Shown here in pieces: positions 1 to 9,130 of a DNA stretch of 64,000 nucleotides. Position 1 is the stretch's first letter. Each line of letters begins with the position of its first letter. The position numbers were made by a program, and so were the translations under genes. A model generated the notes under the pieces. It searched no databases, was not told the origin of the DNA, and was given only the letters and a program-made list of their open reading frames with translations. Where the stretch lies: positions 1 to 64,000 of the forward strand of contig CAKZXA010000068.1 of assembly GCA_937922045.1 (NCBI GenBank), given 5' to 3'. Source of the DNA: an uncultured Acidimicrobiales bacterium (GTDB taxonomy: Bacteria > Actinomycetota > Acidimicrobiia > Acidimicrobiales > SZUA-35).

Positions 1-27
1 TGGAGTGAGTACTGTTTTTCGCGGTGT

Positions 28-891
28 TCAGGCTGCGGTTTTGTTGGTGGTGTAGCTGGCTCGCCGGTTGGCGGGTGTCTGGTAATCGAGGCTCTGATGG
101 GGCCGTCGATGGTTGTAGAACACTTCAATGTAGTTGCCGACAGCGTCAACCGCTTTGGCCCTGGTGGGGAACACGGTCCGGTGCACGAGTTCTTTCTTCA
201 ACGAAGCAAAGAACGATTCGGCAACAGAGTTATCGTAGGCACAACCGACCTTACCCATTGAGGGCCGGATCCTGCCGTTTGCTTTGAGACATCCCCGGAA
301 ATCTCGTGAGGTGTATTCAGCACCCCTGTCGCTGTGGAACACCGCTCGGCGTCGGATCCGCCGGTTACGCCTGGCCATCACGATTGCTTCACACACGAGG
401 CTGGCTCGGTGATGTTCGGCCATAGCCCAGCCAACAACCTCACGGTTGTACAAATCAATCACGGTCGCCAAAAAGACGGGCCCTTCCCACGTGTCGATCT
501 GAGTGATGTCTCCAACCAGACGGACACCAGGCCGTGTCGCTGTGAACTCCCGGCCGATCAGGTCTGGTGCTGGTGGGGTCCCATCAGCCTTCGTGAGGTG
601 ACGCCATGGCGCTGGGTGGCACGAAACGAGGCCTTCTACGGCCATGATTTGGCGTACAACCCGGTCACAAACCTCGTGGCCTTCATCAGCCAGAACGGCA
701 TGGACTTTGCGGTAACCAAACACGCCGTTTGAGTCTTCGAAGACCCGGACGATGTGTCCGGTGAGGAACTCTCGACGCTGAGCGGTGATAGAGAGTTGAC
801 GGCGGGCCCAGGCATGAAACCCGGACTCAGACACCCCAACCCACGCACACATCCGACGGACAGGGTAGTTGGGCTTCTCCACAGCAATCAC
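28..891 (-). CDS. IS3-family transposase OrfB (DDE integrase core)
   Basis: Motifs GDITQIDTWEG, FHSDRGAEYTS, DNSVAESFFASLKKELVHR; GTGA overlap with upstream orfA. Confidence 0.95.
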   Translation of the reverse strand: MIAVEKPNYPVRRMCAWVGVSESGFHAWARRQLSITAQRREFLTGHIVRVFEDSNGVFGYRKVHAVLADEGHEVCDRVVRQIMAVEGLVSCHPAPWRHLTKADGTPPAPDLIGREFTATRPGVRLVGDITQIDTWEGPVFLATVIDLYNREVVGWAMAEHHRASLVCEAIVMARRNRRIRRRAVFHSDRGAEYTSRDFRGCLKANGRIRPSMGKVGCAYDNSVAESFFASLKKELVHRTVFPTRAKAVDAVGNYIEVFYNHRRPHQSLDYQTPANRRASYTTNKTAA

Positions 892-1214
892 TTCGAACCA
901 CGCCCGGGGCGTTGTTCCGCTGCGAAGAAGCCGGCCGCTTTTTTCAGGAAATCATTCTCCTGGCGAGCCCAATACAACTCGTCGCCCTGCTGTTTCAGTT
1001 CGAGACGGAGACGACGAATCTCGCCATCAGTATCGGACTCTTCGCGTTCAGCCATCTCCAACCCTTCTCGACGTGCCCGACGAATCCAGGTTCGCAGAGT
1101 CTCATCAAGAACCCCAAGCTCTGCTGCAACCTCACGGGTCGGTCGAGACAACTCTAAGACCTGACTGACAGCCCGAGCACGAAACTCAGGCGAATACTTG
1201 ATACCTCTTGGCAT
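888..1214 (-). CDS. IS3-family transposase OrfA (HTH)
   Basis: MPRGIKYSPEFRARAVSQVLELSRPTREVAAELGVLDETLRTWIRRAR, typical OrfA HTH. Confidence 0.93.
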   Translation of the reverse strand: MPRGIKYSPEFRARAVSQVLELSRPTREVAAELGVLDETLRTWIRRARREGLEMAEREESDTDGEIRRLRLELKQQGDELYWARQENDFLKKAAGFFAAEQRPGRGSK

Positions 1215-1274
1215 GTGATAATCGCTTCCTTCTCAGGCAGCTAACCACCGCGTCAAACCTTCCGCACTCCAAAG

Positions 1275-2494
1275 GGCTTGTCATGGGTAACGGTAGCAGG
1301 CTGGTTCGGTCACGGAAAGTGACTGGTGGTGGCGGCGGGTTGAGTTCACGGGCTGGTCTGTTGGTGATCAGTGAGGTCATGGATGGCACGGGGTTGACCG
1401 CTGGGTTCCAATACGCGTTCTCAGGGTGGGACCGACGCCGCCACGACCCCGGTATCGGGTTTGCCCAGGTCGTGACCGGTCTCATCGATAGGGCCAAAGC
1501 GATGACCGATGTGAGCGGGCCGGTGAACGCTGGTGGATTGTTCGATTAGCAGGCGTCGAACACAACGATGGCTGATCGGTTCAACCGGATCGCCTCAACC
1601 GAACTGGCCGGCGTTGGCCGGGCCAGATCTTCAGCACGAGCCAGGGCCTAGCAGGCGGGGGCCGGCCCATCAGGTAGTGAGTTGATCATCGATCTGGACG
1701 CCACCCTGATCACCGCAGTCGATAGCAAAGACGAGACCGGCCCGAACTACAAAGGTGGGTACGGGTTCAACCCCTTGGTCGCTCTGTGTGCTGAGACTGG
1801 TGAAGTGTTCGAGGTGATGGCTCCGGCCGGGTAACGCCGGATCCAACACCTCGAACACTGCATCGATTCCAACCTCGAGTTCTCCTTCGGGCTACCGATC
1901 AATGACCGGGTCCGTACCGGGCTGCTGTTGGCCCAGGAAGAACATTGGACCCCAGCGCGCAACACCGACGGCACGCCACATCGTGGCGCTCAGGTCCTGG
2001 AGATCACCAACTTGATCGAGGGTTCCTACGGTGACGGTGTCCGGGTGATCGCCCGGCGTGAACGGCCACACAAAGGAGCCCAACTCACCCTATTCGACAC
2101 CATCAACGGGTGGCGACACCAAGTGTTCATCACCAACAGCTGCGGTCGGACCGCAGGACTGGAGCGCCGTCACCCTCAACGAGGCACCGCGGAACGAGTC
2201 ATCGCAGATCTCAAAGCCTGCGGGGCGGCCAACCTGCCCTTCACCGACGCGGTATCTAACCAGGCCTGGATCACCGCCGCTGCCACCGCTGTTGATGTGC
2301 TCGCCTGGACCCGGGCCATCGGACTGGCCGGTCCGATGAAACAAGCCCGGCCCAAAACCATCCGCTACCGGCTCCTCCACGTCGCCGCCCGAATCACCAG
2401 CACCCGTCGAGTCCTCCACTACGACACCACCTGGCCCTGGACCCAACACATCCTCAAAGCCTCAACCCCATCGGTTGTGATTGCCTGGGCGTAG
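1275..2494 (+). pseudogene. Degraded IS1380-family transposase, interrupted by stops and truncated by the IS3 element
   Basis: Fragments in frame order: RSRKVTGGGGGLSSRAGLLVISEVMDGTGLTAGFQ..., ELIIDLDATLITAVDSKDETGPNYKGGYGFNPLVALCAETGEVFEVMAPAG*, then 1928..2494 HRGAQVLEITNLIEG...RGTAERVIADLKACGAANLPF; interrupting stops are TAG/TAA. Confidence 0.85.
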
Positions 2495-2550
2495 TGTTCG
2501 GTCTTGGCCATGTCGACCCCGACGAATACATCGGCATTGGGCCCGTCCAT
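2455..2550 (-). pseudogene. N-terminal fragment of an IS110-family transposase
   Basis: MDGPNADVFVGVDMAKTEHYAQAITTDGVEAL (DEDD N-terminal motif VGVDMAKxxHYA) then loss of homology into the IS1380 remnant. Confidence 0.7.
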
Positions 2551-2939
2551 TGGCTCCCCCTTCTGCGGTTCTTCTACCTCAGCCCGCCACGAGGGTGCAG
2601 CTGCCATCAACCACCTTACGAATCGGCCCCAACGGTGCATGTTCCTGTCAGAGGTCAACCACACCGACCACGACGGGCGACAACACCCCCCCCAGGCCAT
2701 CAAAGGTCACAGGGGGACTTCAGCCCTACCCGCCGTGTCGAGCGGTCAGCCCCAAGCATCACACAGGACCTACCAACAAGGTAAGGGGTCGAACCCCTAC
2801 GACGCTAGAGGGTGAAAACTCAGCCGACGTTGACACTCTGCCATGTTTGATGGATTGTGTCCCTGACGTCAGGGTTCAAGAACAGTTCCGCAACGCCCAC
2901 CATCTAGAACTAGCTGCGGCCTATGCAGTGGGCTTTATC

Positions 2940-3755
2940 TCACCCGCTGCGGCCGTAGAACGTCATTTTGGCCGACTCTGAAAGGCCGATACCCGGCTCG
3001 GTGTTGTAGGCGAACACGACCAGCACTCGCGGAACCGTGCCGCGGCTGGGGGTAACCCGGTGCATCGAGTTCCGGCCCCGAAACATCACCAGTGCGCCGG
3101 GATCGAATGCGAGGGATCGAATCCGACCGGGGGCCGCACCATCGAGTATTGCCTCGACCACGCCGACGTTGAGATCGCCCGCATCGGCATCACGCAGATT
3201 CGGAACATACTCGAAAGCCCCACCGGATTCCGCCGCCTGCATCAGCGACGTCACCGCGAACGCCGAGTTGTCGAAGTGCCATCCCAACTCCTGCTTATCG
3301 AGATGGAAATGAACGTTGATACCCGAAACCGTGTCGGCATAGGGGTGTACTGACCCAACATCGACGACATGGGCAACGAAACGACGGAACCGATCAGATT
3401 CGTACACGGTGCGCAGCGGCGACGACGATGGGACCTGATCGTGGGCCAGGCATCCCTTCGTGCTGACCACCTGACGATTGAAGGCGTGACCGGCGGGCAA
3501 ACCTTCATCAGGCGGGGTCAGGTAGACATTGTGGGTGCTATCGGTGGTGAAGAACGCCTCGCCGATCCGGGGAACGGAATCAGCCAACACATCATCGACC
3601 ATCTGATCGCTGAAGAAACCGGGGAGTACCAATGCTCCTTCGGCTTCGAGGCTCGCTCGGCACGCCGCCCTGAAATCAGGATCGTCGAGATCGTAGCGCT
3701 CTGGATCGATTGCCTCAAAGAGCTCATCGTCCCTTGGACCCGAAGCTTGTTTCAC
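2940..3755 (-). CDS. Fe(II)/2-oxoglutarate-dependent oxygenase, HalD/BesD-like or phytanoyl-CoA dioxygenase-like
   Basis: HxD motif in LGWHFDNSAFAVTSLMQ, distal His in NSMHRVTPSRGTVPRVLVVFAYN. Confidence 0.75.
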   Translation of the reverse strand: MKQASGPRDDELFEAIDPERYDLDDPDFRAACRASLEAEGALVLPGFFSDQMVDDVLADSVPRIGEAFFTTDSTHNVYLTPPDEGLPAGHAFNRQVVSTKGCLAHDQVPSSSPLRTVYESDRFRRFVAHVVDVGSVHPYADTVSGINVHFHLDKQELGWHFDNSAFAVTSLMQAAESGGAFEYVPNLRDADAGDLNVGVVEAILDGAAPGRIRSLAFDPGALVMFRGRNSMHRVTPSRGTVPRVLVVFAYNTEPGIGLSESAKMTFYGRSG

Positions 3756-3839
3756 CCTCTGAGCCTACTTTGTGGATCGCTTAGCGTTCGATGCGTGACC
3801 GATCCAAGGCTAGTAGAAGCCTGCGGTTGAAAGCAGGCG

Positions 3840-6317
3840 CTAGTCGTCGTTTCCTCCACGTCGGCGCCGCGTCGTGGTGGTGTCCTCAGCCTCGGTGGTA
3901 GTCGGCTTCTGCGTGGTTGTCGCCCGGGTGGTCGTCGGGGCTTCGGTGGTGTTCTGGGCCCTAGTCGTCGCCGTGCGACGAGTTGTGGCTGTCGTACTCG
4001 CCGTGGTCGGTCGAGCGGTGGTGGGCGGTTTCTTCGTCGTCGTTTGCTTCCGACGGGTGGTCGCTGGCTTGGCTGTTGTTGTGCTTCGCCTAGTGGTCGC
4101 TGGCTTGGCGGTTGTTGTGCTTCGCTGAGTGGTCGCTGGCTTGACGGTTGTCGTCGCCTTCCGCGCTGTCGTCGTCTTCTTGGCAGTGGTTGTCACCGTT
4201 GTTGGCGCCACCGTCGTAGAAGGCGCTCGGCGGGTTGTCGGCGGTCGTGTTGTGGTGGTGTGGGTCTGCGGGGCGTCAACGAAATACGGCACCTCAGTCT
4301 TCGACACGATCTGGCCACCGGCAACAATGGTCGTTGGCACCGTTCCATCCGTGGGTTTGACCGCGCTCGACGAAGCCTGAAATTCCTGGGCCGCCAGCAG
4401 CATCGAAAGCACGGCGACACCAATGACGACCAGAACTGCCATAAACGAAGCCAGGCTGCGGCGGTTTCTAATCCACATCGCCTCAAGCTTTGTGCCCCAC
4501 CCGACGTCCTGGCCGACGTAGCTGCGTTGGCGGGTGATGGGGATCTCGTCAATCGACTGTGGTTCGGGCCGTCTGAATCCAGTGTCTACTGACGCAGCGC
4601 GATCAAACGAGACACCTTCACGACCTCGATTTCCGTTCGTGCTCGGCTCGGCACCGTTCGAGCCTTCGTCAGTTGGCCTAGCGCCGTTCGACTCGTCGGC
4701 GCCTATTTCGCCACCGTGAATCTCGCCACCGTCTACCGCTCCGCTGTGTGGCCCAGAGCCGTTTGGCTCGTCGACATTGGGCGACTGAACGTGGCGCCCG
4801 ACGGGCTGGTTGTCGGAGACGCTGGTCGAAGGTTCTGACGTGAGGTCGGAAGTTAGAGACTCCTGCTCGGCATCTCTGAGAAGGAGCTCCAAATCACCCA
4901 GCGGGCCGCTTCCGATCGCTGCCTCCTCATACGAGTCGGCGATGGACGCAACTGGCTCAGGAGCCGGCATCGGGATGGGCGTCGGTGAGGGAAGCGCCTG
5001 CGCCTCTCCGATGGTTGCCAGGTCGATTTCGATCGTCTTGGTAAAGATCAGTGTCTCGTCCTCTTCAAACCAGTCTGGCTTCTGGTGCGCTGAGGTATCG
5101 TCGTCGAGCGCGTTCGAGATAGGGGCCGATTCTGATTCGAACGGCTCTGAATCCGGCAGTACAGCCTCATCGAGCGCAACCCCATCGTCGGGATCCGAGA
5201 TTTCACCAGAAGATCCGTTGGTGCGTGCTCGAAGTTTGGCGGCTTCGGCCAAGGTCGCTTCGTTGAGCTCAACGGTGACGAGCGCATCTTGTGCGGTGAC
5301 ACCCATGAGAGGCGCGGCATCTTCGCCCGAATCGTCATCGGTCGGCTCATCCGAGGTGTCAATCAGGACATGTTCAGTGGCGTCCGAGATCTCCACATCT
5401 TCCGGTTCGATATCGACATCGACAGCTTCCGGTTCGAACGGGTCGAGTCGTGAGGGAGACGAAATGTCTGCGGGCGACAAGTTGTAGGCGCTAGGAGGGT
5501 CGGGGGGAACGTCGAACTCATCGTCAGCCAATTCATCGTCGGCTGTGCGAGTAATGGCTCGTCGGAAGGCGGACGCATCGCGAAATCGCCTGCTCTTCAG
5601 ATCCGACATACCTTGCTCGATCGCATCGGCCACCTCGGTAGGGCATCCGAGCGAAAGAAGGTGCCTGATGTAGTCCTCGATGGATTCGCTGCGTTCCTTT
5701 GGACGACCGCTAAGGAGGGCGGCTAGAAGAGCAGAGAGAGAATAGACGTCAGCTACCGGCGTGACGGCTCGAACCTGGTCGCCATCGAGCTCAGGCGCAC
5801 GGAAGGTTGGGGTGCCATCGTCGAAGCGGCGAGTTGCAGACCCGTAAACCGAGAGTATCGGTTGCATGTCGTCGTCCAGGAGCACAGCACTGGGTCGGAT
5901 GTCTCCGAACGAGAGGCCGAGAACGTGCGCCTCCTGCACGATGTCGGCCACGTCAGCGACCAACTCGATGGCATGTTGGGCCTCAAGAGGACCGGATCGG
6001 AGCAAATCGGCGAGGCTGCCGTTCGCGTAGAACGGGGTTACGACGAAATCATGACCTGAGCGTGCCGTGCCGTGATCGAGCAACGGAACGATGCGATGGC
6101 CGTCGGCGATGAGCCCGTCCAGGGTCCGTCGGGATCGTACGAACCGGCGAGGCAATACCGGATCTTTGAGGCGATCGAGCAGCTTGACAAAAAGCCTCGT
6201 CTCAGCGGCGTCGCTTGCAGAGTCGACTGAACGGCGCGCAAGGTACGCTGAGTCGTCGGAGCCCAGTTGCTCCTGTAGCTCGTAATCTTTAATCCTCGGG
6301 TCCGTCAGTGTTTGCAA
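3840..6317 (-). CDS. Membrane-anchored Ser/Thr pseudokinase-like protein with Thr/Lys/Arg-rich C-terminal repeat tail
   Basis: Kinase-like N-terminus (FVVTPFYANGSLADLL, LSFGDIRPSAVLL, PTFRAPELDG, DVYSLSALLAALLSG) but degenerate Gly loop and DFG; single TM segment (SLASFMAVLVVIGVAVLSMLLAA); TTTAKPATTRRS repeats. Confidence 0.8.
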   Translation of the reverse strand: MQTLTDPRIKDYELQEQLGSDDSAYLARRSVDSASDAAETRLFVKLLDRLKDPVLPRRFVRSRRTLDGLIADGHRIVPLLDHGTARSGHDFVVTPFYANGSLADLLRSGPLEAQHAIELVADVADIVQEAHVLGLSFGDIRPSAVLLDDDMQPILSVYGSATRRFDDGTPTFRAPELDGDQVRAVTPVADVYSLSALLAALLSGRPKERSESIEDYIRHLLSLGCPTEVADAIEQGMSDLKSRRFRDASAFRRAITRTADDELADDEFDVPPDPPSAYNLSPADISSPSRLDPFEPEAVDVDIEPEDVEISDATEHVLIDTSDEPTDDDSGEDAAPLMGVTAQDALVTVELNEATLAEAAKLRARTNGSSGEISDPDDGVALDEAVLPDSEPFESESAPISNALDDDTSAHQKPDWFEEDETLIFTKTIEIDLATIGEAQALPSPTPIPMPAPEPVASIADSYEEAAIGSGPLGDLELLLRDAEQESLTSDLTSEPSTSVSDNQPVGRHVQSPNVDEPNGSGPHSGAVDGGEIHGGEIGADESNGARPTDEGSNGAEPSTNGNRGREGVSFDRAASVDTGFRRPEPQSIDEIPITRQRSYVGQDVGWGTKLEAMWIRNRRSLASFMAVLVVIGVAVLSMLLAAQEFQASSSAVKPTDGTVPTTIVAGGQIVSKTEVPYFVDAPQTHTTTTRPPTTRRAPSTTVAPTTVTTTAKKTTTARKATTTVKPATTQRSTTTAKPATTRRSTTTAKPATTRRKQTTTKKPPTTARPTTASTTATTRRTATTRAQNTTEAPTTTRATTTQKPTTTEAEDTTTTRRRRGGNDD

Positions 6318-6528
6318 TGTCTCGCCTCAAACGGTCCCAATGTCGGGACCTCTCGCCGTTGAAGCTTCGCGGCTGTCACACCTAAGCGAGCCGCCACTGT
6401 CGCCGTGGGGGAGTCGCTCTATGTCTTCGTACGCTACGCCGCGAAATTGTTCCGCTTGTAGATCATTGTAGCTGAAGATAGGGGAAGAATTCAGTTCGTC
6501 GTTGTGTAAAGCCTTGGCCGAGAAATGA

Positions 6529-7419
6529 CTAGTTCTCGGGCCCCAGAGTGAATAGAGCAGTCGTGCTCATACCGACGAAGTAGGTTTCGTGGCGGAGGAA
6601 GGCATCGCTCGACTCTGGCCATCTGTCAATCATGGCTCGCACGCCGCGGTTGGCCACGGCAACCCGCTGGTCGGAGGCCCGGAAGGCAGGGGTTTGAACG
6701 ACGACGAGACAGTGCCTGTCGAGAACGCCAACCACCACGCCGTAGGGCCGGTCTTGGAGGCGGTGTGGAACGTTCGGCGAACCGACGATGCTCATCAAAG
6801 ATCGTGGTTGATCGAGCAGCCACGTCACGTCGGTTCGACCCACAACCGTGAGGAGATCTCCGGCCGCAGCCACGCTGATCGGTGCCACGAGCAGTTTGTC
6901 GCGGGCACAGTTGGCGATGGCCGAAGACCACACCTCACAGGTCGATACGCCGGAAGACACCGCCCAAGCCTTGAGATGGGCATCTCGAAGCCGGGTTGTG
7001 CCGTAGCGTGACTCGAGCACCAGGTAGCTGCGTAGACGAGTGCTGAGCGGGCGGGATGCAAGCTCATCAGGCGGACCAGGCGTTCGCTGGTATTCGGCCG
7101 GCCGCGCAACGATTCGTAGCGATTGAGCTGCTGACGGCCAGCCGCCGACCTCGACCGGCCTCGTGAGCAGGTCTGTGACCGCGTCGACAAAGTCGGCGAC
7201 AACGGCTTCGATGTGCTGGCTCGGCCTCCCCGGGAGCACAGCTATCTCGTGTTGTAGCGGAGCAAGGTTGACCAAGTGCGGGCCAACCGAAAGGGCAGTG
7301 GCCGATTCCTGCCGGATCGGGTCTGCAAGCCTACGTTTCAGTTGCGAGATGACACTCTGGGTGATCGACGCTGCCAGATCCTCGCCGTGTTGGGGCGCGG
7401 TAGAACGGATGATGTGCAT
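6529..7419 (-). CDS. Conserved hypothetical protein
   Basis: Long ORF; likely ATG at 7419 (MHIIRSTAPQHGEDLAASITQSVISQLKRRL). Confidence 0.55.
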   Translation of the reverse strand: MHIIRSTAPQHGEDLAASITQSVISQLKRRLADPIRQESATALSVGPHLVNLAPLQHEIAVLPGRPSQHIEAVVADFVDAVTDLLTRPVEVGGWPSAAQSLRIVARPAEYQRTPGPPDELASRPLSTRLRSYLVLESRYGTTRLRDAHLKAWAVSSGVSTCEVWSSAIANCARDKLLVAPISVAAAGDLLTVVGRTDVTWLLDQPRSLMSIVGSPNVPHRLQDRPYGVVVGVLDRHCLVVVQTPAFRASDQRVAVANRGVRAMIDRWPESSDAFLRHETYFVGMSTTALFTLGPEN

Positions 7420-7673
7420 AACGGGGTATCCCTCTCGTGGCCGCCGCTGATGGCGGCTGGTTTGGAAAGGGCCCAACGGCACCGAGAGTCTCCCACCGTG
7501 GCTTCAATCCCTTTGTCGAGGGCTACTGGCTGGCGGGTAGATGCAGACCAACGCTACCGAGACCGTGTGACAGAGGGGGCTTGATAACCGCTAGCACCTG
7601 GGGTGTCGCCCGGGGAAGAAGAAGTTGGGGCAGATGGGACAGCTGTCCTCACGTGCTCTAGAGTACTCCGACT

Positions 7674-8291
7674 ATGAACATCGATTTCTGGGTAGACCCC
7701 ATTTGACCCTGGTGTTGGGTGACGGCTCGTTGGGTCGTCGACGTAGTAGCACTAGAACGAGATCTCACCATAACCTGGCAGCCGATCTCCCTGCTTGAGA
7801 AGAACCAGCCAGCGGAGGACAGCGACTACTATGCGCCCGTCGCTCAGACCCACAAGTACCTGCGTGTCATGGAATCACTCCGGGCGGCCGAAGGCGATGC
7901 TGTGGTTCGCGACTTCTACTGGGACCTAGGGGCTCGGATCCATCACGACAAAGAAGTCTTCTTCGATGTCGGCGATGCACTGAAGGCAATCGGTGCCGAC
8001 ATCGGCCATGCGTCTGCATTCGATGATGAAACGTGGGACGAAGAGATCCGACGACGAATGGGCGAAGGCTTGGCGTTGAGCGGGGACGATGTTGGCACGC
8101 CACTGATAGCCCTCGATGATGCCGATGGAACCCGAGTCGCGCTCTTTGGGCCCGTCATTACAAGGGTGCCTGATCGCGAACAGTCTCTTCAGCTGTGGGA
8201 CGGCTTTGTTGCTCTTGCTACCGTGCCGGGGTTTTGGGAGGTCAAGCGAACGAGGACCGAGCGTCCCGAGTTCGGTGACCGTCCAAACTGA
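7674..8291 (+). CDS. Candidate selenoprotein: DsbA / mycothiol-dependent nitroreductase (Rv2466c)-like oxidoreductase with UPWC active site, in-frame UGA at 7704..7706
   Basis: ATG 7674 gives MNIDFWVDPI-UGA-PWCWVTARWVVDVVALERDLTITWQPISLLEKN..., in frame with track ORF 7719..8291; family motif is DFWxDPxCPWxW; SECIS-like hairpin downstream of the UGA. Confidence 0.85.
7720..7740 (+). promoter_or_regulatory. Putative bacterial SECIS element
   Basis: GACGGCUC (7721..7728), loop GUU (7729..7731), GGGUCGUC (7732..7739): 8 bp including G-U pairs; loop G is 23rd nt after the UGA. Confidence 0.75.
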
Positions 8292-8294
8292 TCT

Positions 8295-8867
8295 CTAGTC
8301 GTCGAGGTCGATGACGTCGTCGTCATCGAGTCCGTCGGCGACGGGTCGCCCACCCATGTAATGGGTGATCGAGTCGTCGTCTTCGGTCATCAGGTAGCGG
8401 AATCCGTCACGCTGACGCTCTGCGAGATTGCCAAGGTCGATCGACAGGTCGTGCTCCCATGTCTTGGGGTCGACCTTGATGACGATGCCGGCCCCGAGAA
8501 CTCGCTCAGGGTCGACGAGGTCAATACGATCATCCTGCCAAATGACCTTGCTGGCCTTGACCCTCGCTTGCAACTGATCGTTGCAGCGGAGGTAGACCCA
8601 GCCACCTCGACGGAGGTAATGGGGGAAGACGCGGGCAGGCAGGGTGCTCTCGCCAATGAGGCCATCAGCGGTGCTTACCGGCATCGACATGTCGAGTGCA
8701 CCAGCAAGCGGAGAGATCTTGTCGGCGGCAGATCGCGGACTCTTGGTGGCTCGAGGGGTTGGCGGCGGCGGCGGCGTAATCTTCTTGGGCATAGCCAGGC
8801 ACTCAAGGCAAGCAACTGCTACCTCGTCGTGCTCACAGAAATCGATCGCTGCCGTTTGGGTCCCCAT
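8295..8867 (-). CDS. Conserved hypothetical protein with acidic C-terminus
   Basis: MGTQTAAIDFCEHDEVAVACLECLAMPKK (Cys/His N-terminus), Pro-rich linker, DDDDVIDLDD tail. Confidence 0.6.
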   Translation of the reverse strand: MGTQTAAIDFCEHDEVAVACLECLAMPKKITPPPPPTPRATKSPRSAADKISPLAGALDMSMPVSTADGLIGESTLPARVFPHYLRRGGWVYLRCNDQLQARVKASKVIWQDDRIDLVDPERVLGAGIVIKVDPKTWEHDLSIDLGNLAERQRDGFRYLMTEDDDSITHYMGGRPVADGLDDDDVIDLDD

Positions 8868-9130
8868 GCGTCTCCATCACCCTATTCTTGTCGCTTCGTA
8901 TTCCGGACGAGCCTGCTGGCATCGTCCTGCTCCACCGCTCCGACTGTAGACCCAGCTTGCTGGGCGAGGTCTGAGCCTCAACACAACTGCAAGAAAGCTT
9001 ACGAAATCGTCACGCGGCGTCGAATGATCCGCACGCATCATCGACCATGAGCATGATTCTTATCATCGACCGCTGAGATGGGTCGCGTCAGCGCGATGTC
9101 GAACCAGGATCTCCGATTGGTTGACCGCTG

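Larger units (their letters stand above)
1..1271 (-). mobile_element. IS3-family insertion sequence, apparently complete within the window
   Basis: Imperfect terminal inverted repeats: left TGGAGTGAGTACTGTTTTTCGCGG (1..24), reverse complement of right end TGGAGTGCGGAAGGTTTGACGCGG (1248..1271), about 18/24 identical; encloses orfA and orfB. Confidence 0.85.

Noticed and set aside
1275-2494. Stops in the IS1380 remnant as possible recoding
   Set aside because: Interrupting stops are TAG/TAA, the reading is degraded and the 5' end is cut by IS3: a pseudogene
3874-4592. Plus-strand ORFs rich in Val (MVVSSASVVVGFCVVVARVVV...) opposite the pseudokinase tail
   Set aside because: Antisense translation of the Thr/Arg repeat-coding strand; low complexity, no start signal or domain
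5048-5362. Minus-strand alternative-frame ORFs inside the pseudokinase gene
   Set aside because: Frame-shadow of a long, coherent coding sequence
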